Shown here piece after piece: positions 36,541-48,329 of a stretch of 64,000 nt of DNA (its first letter is position 1; each line of letters starts with the position of its first letter). A program made the translations under genes and the position numbers. The stretch lies in the NCBI GenBank assembly GCA_047967505.1, contig CM106539.1; one strand, written 5' to 3'. This DNA is from Dipteris shenzhenensis (taxonomy: Eukaryota; Polypodiophyta; Polypodiopsida; Gleicheniales). Under the pieces are notes generated by a model. That model did no database searches, was not told the DNA's origin, and saw nothing but the letters and a program-made list of their open reading frames with translations.

Positions 36541-38185
36541 AGTTTGTGAGTTTTTCAAGTAATTTTATGTGTGAAATTTTTAGCTAGTGGCTAGTTGCAT
36601 ATCTCCATGCAAGTATAAAGAATAATAAAAAGAGGCAATATATTTCATAAACATAGGAAACACTCAATGGAAACTGCGGAGCTAGTTCTATTAGAGGACA
36701 AGATCTCATCATAAATACCTTGGATCAATAGATCACGGTTAAGGTATAAAGGCAAGCAAGAAGTAGCCAAGAATAATTGCATTCGTGGTTGAGCCAACCA
36801 TAAATAGCTGAAACAATAGCTCGCTAGCGATTTATAAAGACAAGGTGCCAAAAACTTCCAGCTGGCATTTTTGGGGTTTCATTTAAAGGTACCCATGTTT
36901 GCAGCCGTTTTCAAGGTTTTTGGGCCTTCTGAGCTCATTTCTTGTGTCAAAGAGGTCAAATTGTGCAAGTATCAAAAGTTTTGTTCTTTTTAAAAGGATT
37001 TATACCCCTCTGGCAACATAGTTCAAGTTTCTTTTTGTTCCAAGGAATTTGTACCAATGGAGCAGAGTAACGATGGTGATCCATAGGTCAAATATTTGAA
37101 CATCTATAATTTCTAGTTTTGTGGGAGATGTGTTTGTATGTATTGGGTCCTCTGCATGTAGAATACAAGTTGTGCATAGTTCGGCTATAAGAGTTCTACA
37201 CTATACAATCTTTAATGGCATGCCATGAGCTATAAAAAGAATTCAATTAAAAATTGCAAAACTCGCAAAATGCCAAGCCCCGTTTATGCATTGCAGTAAA
37301 TTCAACAGTACCATTCTAGGAAATCAAGTAGTATTCCATGTGAACCATCAAGCTCTACTCTATCTGATGAGTAAGCCATAGACCTCAAGAAGGCTAGCTC
37401 AATAGATATTGTTATTGCAAGAATTCTGGTAAAGAGTAGTGAATACACCCAAAAAGATGTACCTCATGGTTGGCAAACTACGTAAGTAAATTGGAATAAA
37501 GACAAAGTACAATGGGGGGCGTTCAACACAACCTACCCAATGCTTCACTCGTTGAGGTGCAGGAAATTCAAATGAGGTGAGCGACCTTGGTCTGCACTCT
37601 GCATGGTCAATGGCTTTGCCTCTAGCTCTTAGACTCCATGATCTCCAAGGCTTGTGGTATCTCTTCTTGGCATGTGGCATTCATCTATTCATCATTGTCA
37701 CTATCTAGAACCCATCATCCTAGGTCATTTTGGGGTTAACCTTTGGGTGGGTGATTCTAGATCTTATTTATCTTTAGATTACTGAGTTGTGGAGGGCTGT
37801 TGATGTTGAGGGTTGATCAGTTTGGCACGACCTCGCTTGGTCGATGGCGATGCCGACTATTTTCCCATCCTATCAAGATGTCTCCAGCTTGTCTCTAGCT
37901 TGGCACTTGCACACATGGGTTAGGTCCCTTTCTGACAATGCCCGTTGCATGTGCCAAAAGTGCATGTTTCTTTTGTGAGTGGCTAATGCATTTTATTATT
38001 TTTGTGATGAGGGTGCCATGAGTGTGGACAAAATCAAGTTTCTCTTGGGGCTTTTATTTGTGCAATTTATGCATGGAAAATGTGTGAGTGTTCTATGCAT
38101 GACTAGCATAGGGAGCCCATAGGGCAACCAGGACCTAGTCATCACCTCTGGAACCCCAAGTAGGATTGAAGCTACCTATAGTGTC
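36541..38185. other. no recognised gene
   Basis: Mixed sequence without recognisable coding motifs on either strand. It may hold decayed gypsy or LTR sequence. It ends at the GTGTC target site of the copia element (38181-38185). Confidence 0.4.
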
Positions 38186-38918
38186 TGTAAGAAAACAATA
38201 CAACATCTGTGCTCAACAGATAATAGGATCTCGTATGCAAGAGAGAAAAGCAGATAGTATGGAGAATCAAAAAATTGATTACTGTAAAATTGATACAATA
38301 GATGGCGCTGCCTCCTAGCCATGTGCTCTTTTGTGAGAAGCTTCGATGGCATGCTGGAAATAGTAGAGGACGGAGGCTGGATGCTAAGGAATCATGGTTA
38401 CTGTAGTCAGTGATGATAATGGGCTTCACGGGCTCGCTCTTATATAGCCACTAGTTGTAGTCAGTTAAACCCAATTGGGAGACCGACCCAGTCAGCCCAA
38501 AACAGTCGACTGGAGGTCAGTCCCAAAATAGGCCACCGACCACACGTTAGAATCGTGATGCAAAATAGAGCAACTGACCTACGGTTGCCATTCGGCCCAG
38601 AGCCATCCAGAATCATCTAGGGCTCCAAACGGGCCCCGCAACCCGAGAGTGGACTGCCCCAAGAAATGCTCCATCTACCCATAGTGCAGTCAGTCATGGG
38701 ATGCCTTCCCGCACTTGCATGTAGCCTAGTTGGTAGTGTGCCAACCCTATCTGAAGCCATCTAGCCATCAAGCCACACATGGCCCCCATCTGGTGTCCAA
38801 ACTAGGACCTATCGGATAACCGAGCTACTCAAATGCCTTCTCCTCATATGGGGGGCTTACAAGTAAAGTTAGCTGGTTCCCGCGTGGTTACACGAGAGTG
38901 GAGCATTGATATCTAACA
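38186..38918 (-). repeat. copia 3' LTR
   Basis: Begins TGTAAGAAAACAATAC and ends CATTGATATCTAACA on the plus strand. It aligns throughout with 42995-43725. A TATATAGCC near 38442 (plus strand) is shared by both LTRs. Confidence 0.95.
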
Positions 38919-38926
38919 CCCCCCGT
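38919..38926 (-). other. copia polypurine tract
   Basis: On the minus strand GACGGGGGG directly precedes the TGTTAGA of the 3' LTR, the position of the plus-strand primer. Confidence 0.8.
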
Positions 38927-38948
38927 CAATGTCCACCCGCAAGTGAAC

Positions 38949-40512
38949 TTACTTTTTGGGCCCAATGCTAAGTCGATGAAGATGCCTCTCCAGCAAGTCT
39001 CTTCCAAGAGCCTTCGTGAAGATGTCCGCAGCATTCTCTGTAGTCGGAGAATACACCAAGTGGACCTCTCCATCCATGATGAGCTCGTGTACAAAGTGAT
39101 ATTGAATCTCAATGTGTTTTGTGCGAGCGTGGAACATAGGGTTCTTTGCAATTGCCATGCAACTCTGATTGTCACATGATAACTGCGTAGGTTTGTTTTG
39201 CACTGCACCCATGTCCCCTAAAATCCTCCTCAACCACACTGCCTCACAAGAGGCAAAACATGCTGATTTGTACTCAGCCTCAATACAAGAAAGAGCAACT
39301 ATGGGTTGCTTCTTGCTAACCCATGACACATCTCCAGATCCAAGTGAGAAACAGTAACCTGTTGCTAATCTCCTACTGTCCACGTCTCCTGCCCAATCCA
39401 AGTCACAGAATTCGGTCAAGATGTTGCCCTTGGTATAGGTGATGCCATAATCAAGTGTGCCTTTGATGTATTTCAACACCCTCATCCCTGCCCTCCAATG
39501 GTTCTCCTAAGGCTTATTGAAAAACCTACTTAGTACACCAGTCGCAAAGTTGATGTCCGGCTACGTGTTGCACAAGTAAATCAAACTGCCCACAAGCCTT
39601 TTGTACTTCGCTTCATCCACAAGTGGTGATGAATCCTCGTTTGAGAGCTTCATGTCAACCTCCATGGGGGTGCCAACTGTCTTGCACTCAGCCATGCCAA
39701 ATGCCTTTAGTATCTCTCCAGCATACTTTAGCTATGAGATGAAGATCTGTTTTGGCTCTTGCCAAACTTCAATCCCCAAACAAAAATGCATCAGTCTAAG
39801 GTCTGTCATTTCAAACTCTCTTCCTAGCAATTGCTTTGTCTACGAGATCTTTTCTTCATGGTTTCCTATTATGACAAGGTTGTCCACATAAAGGACCACG
39901 ATTATACACCTACCTCCTTCTCTGTAGATATACAAATTTGCATCAGATGGGCTCCTCCTGAACCCGTTTTGCAGAAAGTAGGCATTAATCTGCTAGTACC
40001 ACGCTCATGGGGCCTGTTTCACCCCGTAAAGTGCCTTCTTCAGTTTATAGACTTTACCTTCTGAACCGGGGATCACAGAACTTAGTGGTTGTTCCACGTA
40101 CACCTCCTCCTTGATATCTCCATTTAGAAAGGTGGATTTTACATCCATCTGAAACACGGGCCAACTTTCCTGTGCTGCTAAAGCAAAAACACTGCATATT
40201 GTGGTTAGTCGAGCTATGGGAGCAAAAGTATCATGATAATCAAAACCATGTACTTGTGAATCCTTTTGCCATGAGCTAAGCCTTGTACTTATCCAATGTG
40301 CCATGGGACTTGTACTTATTCTTGTACACCCATTTGGTGCCGATTACCTTGCATTTTGGTGGTCGATCCACAAGGTCCCAAGTGTTGTTCTTCACTATGG
40401 AGCCATACTTTGACTGCATAGCCTCCATCCACCTATCATCACCCTGTGCCTCTTCAAGACACTTGGGTTCCTCAGCATGGATCAGCTCTATCATCAAAGC
40501 GTAGTTGACCAA
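38949..40512 (-). pseudogene. copia reverse transcriptase and RNase H
   Basis: RT begins within 40276-40512 (CLEEAQGDDRWMEAM, VIGTKWVYKNKYKS). A stop after DKYKA and a frameshift follow; then HDTFAPIARLTT, FQMDVKSTFLNGDIKEEVYV and KALYGVKQAP (40005-40304). The active-site box near 39890 reads LYVDNLVIIG, so the second Asp of YVDD is Asn (GAC to AAC). RNase H at 38949-39485 is open and keeps LDWAGDVDSR, SCIEAEYKS and SCDNQS with the terminal KHIEIQYHF. Several stops between 39490 and 39990 replace Arg, Gln or Trp codons. RNase H would remove the RNA strand during cDNA synthesis. Confidence 0.9.
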
Positions 40513-40775
40513 GTGTTCCTACGCCCTTCTTTGCTCCTCTAATCTCTTGGACAAGCAGTGTTCGGATGGTTCCTCCTCAATGGCTGGAGGTTCTCTGCCA
40601 TCCAAAAGCTACTTTACACACTTCGGGAATGGCCGTTGTCGTTGTGGTTCTGCAGGCTCTTCTTCCTCTTCTCTATCTTGAATCCTCCCAGGCACCGTTG
40701 GGGGAGTTTGGTCTGCTGTTGGTGGTTGTACTGGATGGATATTCTGGTGGAAGCATCCTCCTGCAATTGATGCGG

Positions 40776-42062
40776 CTATTCTGAGAAGACCACATCACAA
40801 CTTACAATTACCTTCTTGGTAGTAGGACTATAGAGACGGTAACCCTTCGCCTCTTCACTATAGCCCAAGAAAATACACTTCTGGCTTTTCAGTTCCCATT
40901 TGGTCCTGTTAGCATCACGGACATGCACAAAATAGTCACATCCAAAAACTCTGAAATGTGCAGCTGAAGGTTTCTTACCAGAAAAGGCCTGCAGTGGAGT
41001 CATCCCATGCACAGCCTTCGTGTAGCTACGATTCAGAATGTAAACTATCGTGTTACATGCTTCAGCCCAAAAAGTCTTTGGCAAATCGTTCCCTTTCATC
41101 ATACTCCTACCCATTTTGCAGATGACACGCATCTTGCGCTCTGCTACTCCATTTTGCTGTGATGTATGTGGCGCGGGTTTCTGCTTCTTGATCCCATGAC
41201 TTTTGCAGTAACTTTCAAATTCACTTGATGTGAACTCACCACCTCTGTCTGATCTCAACTTCTTCACCTTCCTCCCCATTTCTTTCTCGACCATTACATG
41301 CCATTCTTTGAACTTACTAAAAGCCTCATCTTTAGTCTTCAGGAAGTATATCCATATCCTTCTACTATAGTCGTCGATCAGTGTCATGAAGTAGTAGGAA
41401 CCACCCAAAGCTTCCGTCTCCATCTTTCCACAGAGGTCCGTGTTAACGAGCTCTAGAGGAGCCTTTGCCCTACTGGCCTCTTTAGGAAAGGGCTGCCGAT
41501 GCTGCTCGCCCATCATGCAAGCTTCACATACATCGAGAAGATCTGTAATTTTTGGTAGGTCTACAATCATTCCACTTTTATGCATCTCCTTTCAAAAACT
41601 AAGGTTTAGATGACCAAACCTCTCATGCCACAGCTTAGTGTTGCTCACATCGCCTCAAGCATTGAAAGCTGAGTTCATAGATGTTGTTGCACTGTGTACC
41701 TTTACCAATGACCTTCCCTTGAAGATCCAAAATTTGTGTGCCATTCTTATCGAAGTGAGCTTTGAGGTCTTGATCCGTGATCGCAAAAACGGACAACAAG
41801 TTCCTCTTGATATCTGGCACATAAAGAACATCGGACAATTGTTTTACAGCTCCATCTGACTTGAGAGCAATCGTACCTTTTCCTTTTGCTGGACATTTTG
41901 CATCATTGCTGACTGCTACCAGGATGCCATTCCATACCAGATGTAGAGAGGTATACCAATCCTTCCGACTGGTCATGTGGCGCGATGCACCACTGTCAAT
42001 AATCCAAGGTTCATCCGCAGGTACATGAACTGCCTCCGTGCAAATCTCCTCAATTGCTACGA
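40776..42062 (-). pseudogene. copia protease and integrase
   Basis: The protease motif WIIDSGASRHMT lies at about 41970-42005, separated from gag only by one TAG. The pre-integrase zinc region includes CEACMMGEQHRQPFP (about 41500). Integrase at 40776-41585 keeps the DDE residues: NTDLCGKM, RSDRGGEF and QQNGVAERK. It ends with CIFLGYSEEAKGYRLYS, typical of copia. A break near 41590-41635 separates the two parts. Integrase inserts the cDNA and the protease cleaves the polyprotein. Confidence 0.92.
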
Positions 42063-42081
42063 ATAGCTCTACTAGTACTGC

Positions 42082-42873
42082 CTACGTGCTGTTGCTAGAC
42101 TCTTTCTTTACTCCATTCTTCTCATTTGCAATCTTCTTCCGGCACTCGTTCTGCTTGTGCCCTGCCTTGTTGCAATAGAAGCACTTGATCTTCTTCTTTC
42201 TCTTTTTATCATCAGAAGAAGATGGGTTACCAGAGTCCTTACCCTTACCTTTCTTTGATCTAGCCGAGAAAGCCAAATCTTCTCTAGTCCTTGTCTTTTG
42301 ACGCATCTCCTCCTCCAGAAGCATTGCGCTGAAATCCTCAAAGTTGAGGGGCATATTTCTATTTTGCATATTCAGCACTGTAACAAGACCATTGTACTTT
42401 GGTGGGAGAATTCGTATGCACCTTCGTGCTAGATTCTCGTTGGTGATGGTGATGCTAATCGTAGTCATCTGATCGTGCAGATTCTTCACCCTGGTGATGA
42501 ACTTCTTTGTCATTTCAGACTCATATAGTTTCTTGTTCATGAGTTGAGTCTCTAGATTCTCAATCCGCGTCTGATTCGTGGTCTCGTACTGATTTTTCAA
42601 GACCATCCATGCCTCCTCCGTTGTGGTGACATGTTGAATTAATGCCATGACAGAATCACTTACACTGCAGACAATAGAACACAGTGCATCTGCATTTCTT
42701 CTTGTCCACACGAGAATCTCATCCGCAGTTGGTACTATCTGTTGTCTTGCATTGACTAGATTCGGTCTCACAACTGGCTTCACGTCCACCCCAGTAGCAA
42801 TTTTCCAAAGCTCGTATGCGCTTAGGATGGTCTTCATCTTAAACTTCGAGAGTGGATAGTTAGTGCCGTCCAA
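42082..42873 (-). CDS. copia gag (263 aa open stretch)
   Basis: This is the structural nucleocapsid protein of the virus-like particle. It starts MDGTNYPLSKFKMKTIL, the conserved first block of copia gag (Y..WK..M). A UBN2-type core follows with AWMVLKNQYETTNQTRIENL, and near the end a CCHC zinc knuckle CFYCNKAGHKQNEC in a Lys/Ser-rich tail. The frame stays open for 263 codons to a TAG, beyond which the same frame leads straight into the protease, so this TAG is probably a mutation rather than the natural end. Confidence 0.85.
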   Translation of the reverse strand: MDGTNYPLSKFKMKTILSAYELWKIATGVDVKPVVRPNLVNARQQIVPTADEILVWTRRNADALCSIVCSVSDSVMALIQHVTTTEEAWMVLKNQYETTNQTRIENLETQLMNKKLYESEMTKKFITRVKNLHDQMTTISITITNENLARRCIRILPPKYNGLVTVLNMQNRNMPLNFEDFSAMLLEEEMRQKTRTREDLAFSARSKKGKGKDSGNPSSSDDKKRKKKIKCFYCNKAGHKQNECRKKIANEKNGVKKESSNST

Positions 42874-42982
42874 CTTTCCACTTTCGCTGAACGGTGGGAT
42901 TCACAGTCTTGCAGGCTAGGCCATCTCTCACAATCTGCTCGCAAATAGAAACACACTACCAAATCTTCTTGCTATAGCCCAA

Positions 42983-42994
42983 GCTCTGATACCA
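42983..42994 (-). other. copia primer-binding site
   Basis: GCTCTGATACCA on the plus strand is TGGTATCAGAGC on the minus strand, complementary to initiator tRNA-Met. It abuts the 5' LTR with no gap. Confidence 0.95.
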
Positions 42995-43725
42995 TGTAAG
43001 AAAATAATACGGCTGTGCTCAACAGATAACAGGATCTCGTATGCAAGAGAGAAAAGCAGATAGTATGGAGAATAAAAAATTTGATTACTGCAAAACTGAT
43101 ACAATAGATGGCGCTACCTCCCAGCCATGCGCTCCTGTATGAGAAGCTTAGATGGCATGTTGGAAACAGTAGAGGATGGAGGCTGGATGCTAAGGAATCA
43201 GGGTTGCTGTATCCAGTGATGATAATGGGCTTCACGAGCTTGCTCTTATATAGCCACCAGTTGTAGTTGGTTAAACCCAATTAGGAGACCAACCCAGTCG
43301 GCCCAAAACAGCCAATTGGAGGTGGGTCTCGAAATAGGCCACCGACCACACATTAGAACTGTAGCACAAAATAGAGCAACTGACCCACGGACACCGTTCG
43401 GCCCAGAGCCATCCGAGATCATTTGGGGCTCCAAACGGGCCCCATAGCCCGAGAGTGGGCTGCCCTAAGAAATGCTCCGTCTACCCTCAGTGCGGTCAGT
43501 CATGGGATGCCTTCCCGCACTTGCATGTAGCCTAGTTGGCAGTGTGCCAACTCTATTTGAAGCTGTCCAGCCATTAAGCCACACATGGCCCCCATCTGGT
43601 GTCCAAAGCAGGACCTACCGGATAACCAAGCTACTCAAATGCCTTCTCCTCATATGGGGGGTTTACAAGTAGAGTTAGCTTGGTTCTCATGTAGTTACAC
43701 GAGAGTGGAGCATTGATATCTAACA
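42995..43725 (-). repeat. copia 5' LTR
   Basis: Partner of 38186-38918, with the same ends (TGTAAG on the plus-strand left, TCTAACA on the right). Differences from the other LTR are mainly C/T and A/G. Confidence 0.95.
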
Positions 43726-43730
43726 GTGTC

Positions 43731-44217
43731 TACATACATGTGCAAGTGAGTGCTGTGTAAAATCTAATGCTAGGTAGGGAAGATTTGGGGCTCCCAAAAC
43801 TACCCTTCCATCGATTAGCCAGAGAAGCAATTAGAATTTGTGAGGCATAAAGAGCATACCTAGAATTTGCCACTCCAATCTACCTCGCGATTAGTTTAAC
43901 CATGATCAAGATCATCCATGATAGGGTAGCTCTAATACCTTTTGTCACACCCATTATTGTTGAGGTCTTGTGTGTTGATGTAGTAGCACTTTCATCAGCT
44001 CCCGTTAACTGTCAAGGTGAATTGGACTCCGTTGAGTGTCTCTAGCACTACAACAATTCAACTCATTTTTGACCATTTTTAATGGAAAATACACTAATTA
44101 AAAAAAAAACTCTGTTATACGTCAAATAATTGTTCACAAAAAAGCATCCATTTATCATCCAGAATGCAATGAGTAGGAAAATAGTACAAATAAATAAGTG
44201 AAATAGTTTAGAAATTA
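43731..44217. other. no gene; possible LTR and CACTA ends
   Basis: GCTCTAATACCT near 43930 resembles a decayed minus-strand primer-binding site, and TGTCACACCC at about 43946 could be the adjoining LTR edge. At 44046 CACTACAACAATTCAAC looks like a CACTA terminus of a different family, but no partner end or gene supports it. Both are weak. Confidence 0.25.
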
Positions 44218-44760
44218 ATGGTGTCAAAAAATAAGATTGATTGGGACAACAAAGTAGATTTCACATTATGGGCATTCCAGTCTACATATAAAGTCATCAC
44301 CAAAATGGCACCATTTAGGTTGGTATTTGGATTACAAGTGATGGTACCTATGGAATTTATTGCAAGAAGCCTTAAAATCACTAGAGAAACTGAGTCTGAA
44401 AGAGCTGGTTGAATTTTGACAAAATCAACTTGCACAGCTAGAAGAGGATTGGTTAAAAAGCCAATATGCAACTCAGATCATTTTGGAATATAGACAAGTG
44501 TGGGTTAATAGAAATATTAAGTTCAAAGTTAAAGAAAGGAGATTTGGTGTTGATGTTCAATTGCAAGTTATGAATTTTTTTGGGGAAGTTGAAGTTAAGA
44601 TACGATGGTCCATTTAAAATCATGAGAAAATCATAGAGGATTTGGGTTATGGAACATTTTGATTATTGGACTTGCATGGGTATGCTTTACCAAATCCGAT
44701 GAATGGATTCCAATTGAATCCATTTGTTGGATTTTAGAACTGCCCTAACGAGTCAAAAGT
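44218..44760 (+). pseudogene. Ty3-gypsy integrase C-terminal relic
   Basis: WDNKVDFTLWAFQSTYKVIT, then MAPFRLVFGLQVMVPMEF, matches the end of gypsy integrase cores (W...L..ALWAYRTTYK..., PF.LVYG....P.E). After a TGA, AQLEEDWLKSQYATQI, YRQVWVNRNIKFKVKERRFGV and a damaged later block follow the usual chromatin-end order of gypsy integrase. Its orientation agrees with the RT relic at 35.4-36.5 kb, with the copia element between them. Confidence 0.8.
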
Positions 44761-46006
44761 AGGAGTTTGATACTTTGGGATTATAAAAAATGTAATGATT
44801 GATCGAAATGATGGCTTGAGTGGAACTCATTTGTTTCTATAGTGGAACTTCCAATTTACTGCTAGTAATCACTCCAAAGTGAACTTCATCATCCTTCTAA
44901 TGCCAGTAGATTTGTTCAAAAGATTAGCATGTGAGGAGCAATCCAACAATTTGTTGAAGACTTGTTCAGGGAGAGCAATCTAGAAGTAGCTCATTGGGTC
45001 TACCTCATTGCAACACGATTCAATCCCACAATGAAGAAGCGAAAGGCTTCATAGGCAAAATGATGATCAGTGCATATCAAGGCAGTAGAGAACGAGGAAG
45101 ATCAGACAGTGGAGTCCCCAAAAAAGGTTAACTAGAAGTTAGGAGTGGAATTGACTTCTCCTTTTCATGATTTTAGGCATAATTTGGATGATAGTGTTAC
45201 AAAGAATGCACTTTGGTTGTGAACCATTTGATTGCATGCATTTTACAAATTGTTGTGGTTGACATGGGCGATGAATATGGAGATAGGAAAATAATTTCAA
45301 ATAGAGCATAGATGGGCACTTCACACCAGATATTGGTCAAATTGATTACTAGCATTGTCGAATTGCCTTTTGATCAAGATCCCCAATAAAAGCTCTATGC
45401 AGATACCTAGATGATATGTGATAAAATCTTATTGAGTCCTAGCCCATTTGAAGGGGTAATCTTTAGTGAAAAAGGTGTCAGATGAGTAGAGAAAGGAATA
45501 GTGCTATTGATTTTGAGAATGAGTTTTTGTTCTTACTAAATACTACATCTTGCAAGCATATCCCCTACATGTCCTGAGAAAATTATGCATTGATGCATTA
45601 TGCAAAAACTAGAAATTTGATGAATAGGGCACATTTATTTAATGATAGGATTATGGGACAAGTCACCATTAAGGAGAAAATTCAAAGCTTCTCCTATAGC
45701 AAGGTCTGGTCAATTCTCTTTGCACATTGCACATCCCATTGCATGACGATGTGGATCCCTAAGAATGGAAATTAATTCTCTCTTCTACAATATACTCTTC
45801 ATGGCCATGGAAAACTGACATCTTTGATCGACGTCTCACTTCAATTAAAGCGATAATGGACCCTAAAATAATGCCTATAGGTTTTAAAACTTCACATACC
45901 GTTTCATGCTATCACCTTACCAACACTGTGAAGAGCCGGAATAGGTATTTGCATTTAAATTTATGACTAAATACCCTAAACCCCAGAAAATGATTTTTAT
46001 TTATTT
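44761..46006. other. no recognised gene
   Basis: AT-rich sequence with short frames on both strands and no motif I recognise. Some may be further decayed gypsy sequence. Confidence 0.4.
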
Positions 46007-46026
46007 TTGACACTGTTATCAAAACT

Positions 46027-46800
46027 GTGGAAAGCAAAACCCAATCTAAATCGTGTCGCTTTCATTATTCTCTTTCATTATGGCCCTCCACAGCCTGGAA
46101 GCATCTCTCCATCACTAAGGATGACCACCACACCTTGCATGCATCCCTTTCCACTAGGTATGTTGAGTTTCTTACATTTTTATTTCCTTTCCCTTTCCCC
46201 TTCCCTTTCTTGTTCGTGGAAAGCAACAAAGTTGATGTAAACTTAATTCAAGAGGCTCTTGATGAGAGTGGAGTTATCAAGAAAGGTTATTATTCTATTT
46301 TCAAAGAACTATCATCAACTTTTAAAGATTAAAGGTTCAAACGTGTGCTTCTTTTAAATCCTGCAAAAGTCTGGAATTTAAGTGCTTCACTCAATCAACA
46401 AGTAGATGATTTTATTGGATAGTGGTTCCATATCGAGGATGTATTTGAAGGCGTCCAAGAAGAGGTTTGAGCAATAGTACAACCACTCTAAGGAGGTCTT
46501 GGCAAAGATACACAGTAGGTGTTCAAAGTAGTTGGTGGATATAGAACAAAGGAAATTACAGAAGCAATGGGAGACCAAAATAAAAGCTTGAATGAGCCAT
46601 GATTTTACTGGACATGGAGAAGGGTGATTGGAGGAAAATTTCCCCAAAGAAAATGAAAAAACCATCAAGGTAAAGACAAGACCAAGAAGACTAGCACCAC
46701 AGCATAGCAAGATTCTAAAGAGGACAAATTTCAAGACCTGGAGTAGGAAGTTCCTTTACACGGAGAACTAGAAATGTAGAAGACACTAGCCACAGGGGGA
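46027..46800 (+). pseudogene. unrecognised coding remnant
   Basis: MESKTQSKSCRFHYSLSLW is followed, after a possible GT-AG step around 46160-46200, by a VDVNLIQEALDESGVIKKGY stretch, YSIFKELSSTFKD, a stop, then RVLLLNPAKVWNLSASLNQQ with VDDFIG and repeated stops. The conserved look (leucine-rich, LLLNP.K) suggests a decayed protein gene, family unknown. Confidence 0.3.
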
Positions 46801-46819
46801 TAATCCAATTGTGGCATTA

Positions 46820-47067
46820 CTCGGGGGGGTCACTCATCATATGTAACCCTATCACGTGAGTTCAACAAAAGGATATTTTTTATTTCTAAAATTTACAGAA
46901 ATAAATATACATAAGGGACTATTTAAAATAGTTTTGGAAAAAATTTACAGATTTGTATAGAAAAGGGGTACATTTTATTAATGAAAAATTTACACAGATA
47001 AGGGATTTTAGAAATATGCCTTGAACGCACGTGGTATAGAGGGTTTATACATAGTGACCCCCCCAAG
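46820..47067. mobile_element. MITE copy 1, 248 bp, 8-bp target duplication
   Basis: Left end CTCGGGGGGGTCACT and right end AGTGACCCCCCCAAG are inverted repeats. TGGCATTA occurs directly before (46812-46819) and directly after (47068-47075). The interior is AT-rich, non-coding and matches copy 2 (59752-59997) in reverse orientation along its whole length. The 8-bp duplication points to a hAT-type or another 8-bp-duplicating superfamily; the transposase source is unknown. Confidence 0.93.
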
Positions 47068-47075
47068 TGGCATTA

Positions 47076-47854
47076 TCAGTGCAATAACCCGAGCTAGTTT
47101 AGCACACTCAAGAAAGACAAGAAGATAGGTCACCACCACTAGAAGAAGGTGATGCGTGATGTGTATGCAATCACAAACTTAAACACCATTGACTCACTGA
47201 TGATATAGCATTAGTAACCTCCAAAAAATTAATTGAAAAGGTATCATGGAAACTCCCCATATGCCTACATGTGGCATATGACAATCTGGCACTGATGTTA
47301 AATTTGTCACTTCGAACATGTGCAAGGACAAGGCAACCTCTAGTTAACCCACTCCATGCTCTCAAGCATTGCCCCTTCATCTAATGAAGTCCCACTCATT
47401 CTATCCATTTGCTCACATTTGAAACCATGCCAAGGTCAAAATCAAAACCCACAAAGAGCAAAAATTAGACCAAATATGAAAAAAACCATGAAGTCCTTTG
47501 CCATCTAAAGTCCATGTGCCAGTTGATGCATATTGCCCTCACAAGCCTCTAGAATGGTGCCATGGGTACTACATACCCAATGGCTTTCTGAGCCTTCCTG
47601 ATCTCCATCAAGACAGATTTACCTTGGCTCACTCTTTTCTTCCTGTTCCTTGGTTTCTAGCATGTGCACATGCTTCCCCTTCTTTGAAAATCTTGATCTT
47701 GATGGAGTCCCTGCAATGTCAGGTCCCTTGCCTTTCTTCAAGGCTGTTGCTTTGGTTCTTGCCATACTCTATTTTTATCTTCTCCTAAACAGAAATCAAA
47801 ACATAACAAAGAAATAAGCCATCCAAAAGTTTGGCACTTGAAAATGCAATTTGG
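47076..47854. other. no recognised gene
   Basis: Short frames on both strands, none with a recognisable motif. Confidence 0.4.
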
Positions 47855-48190
47855 AGCAAAGATCTAAGCAAACTGTTGAAATTGTGTTTTTGAGCAAATA
47901 TATCTACTGTAGCATACTCCAGCAACATATTCCAGCACTATACTCCTAATTTTGATGTATCAAACTCTAGAATGTAGATGTTTTCTGTTGATAAGATGAA
48001 TCTAAACATAACAAGAAATACTCCATGTAAACACTTGCTGGAAAATGCGATTTGGAGAAAAGATATGAAGAAAGTGCTAAAATCGTGTTTTAGAGCAAAT
48101 TTCTTTGCAGCATACTCTAATCAATCAGTTTGATGCAACATCCTCCTAAATTTGATGTAGCAAACTCTAGAATGCAGATGAGATGTGCTT
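47855..48190. repeat. tandem duplication, period about 195 bp
   Basis: GAAAATGC(A/G)ATTTGGAG, then GTGTTTTWGAGCAAAT and AAACTCTAGAATGYAGATG appear at 47855-47980 and again at 48045-48180. Confidence 0.75.
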
Positions 48191-48329
48191 AACAGAAACA
48201 AGTCATATAGTGTCTTCGAGAGAAAGCTAGAGAATGGCCATTTCACCTTAACAACAAGCAAAAAACAATGATGGGTGGCAGATTGCTTATGTGGGCTTGT
48301 GTCTCTTGATAATAGATAGGTCTAGGTGA

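Larger units (their letters stand above)
38186..43725 (-). mobile_element. Ty1-copia retrotransposon, structurally complete
   Basis: The element is flanked by the 5-bp target duplication GTGTC (38181-38185 and 43726-43730) and bounded by LTRs of about 730 bp that start TGTTAGATATCAATG and end TTCTTACA on the minus strand. The primer-binding site TGGTATCAGAGC directly follows the 5' LTR, and a polypurine GACGGGGGG precedes the 3' LTR. Between them lies the order gag, protease, integrase, RT, RNase H, which defines copia. The two LTRs differ at many positions, mostly transitions, so the insertion is not recent. Stops, frameshifts and a changed RT active site make it non-autonomous. Confidence 0.95.

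Noticed and set aside
43925-43960. Minus-strand primer-binding site and LTR edge (GCTCTAATACCT, TGTCACACCC)
   Set aside because: Two or more mismatches and no partner LTR; kept only as a remark.
44046-44062. CACTACAACAATTCAAC as a second CACTA family terminus
   Set aside because: A pentamer plus a few bases is easily met by chance, and no partner end or subterminal repeats were found.
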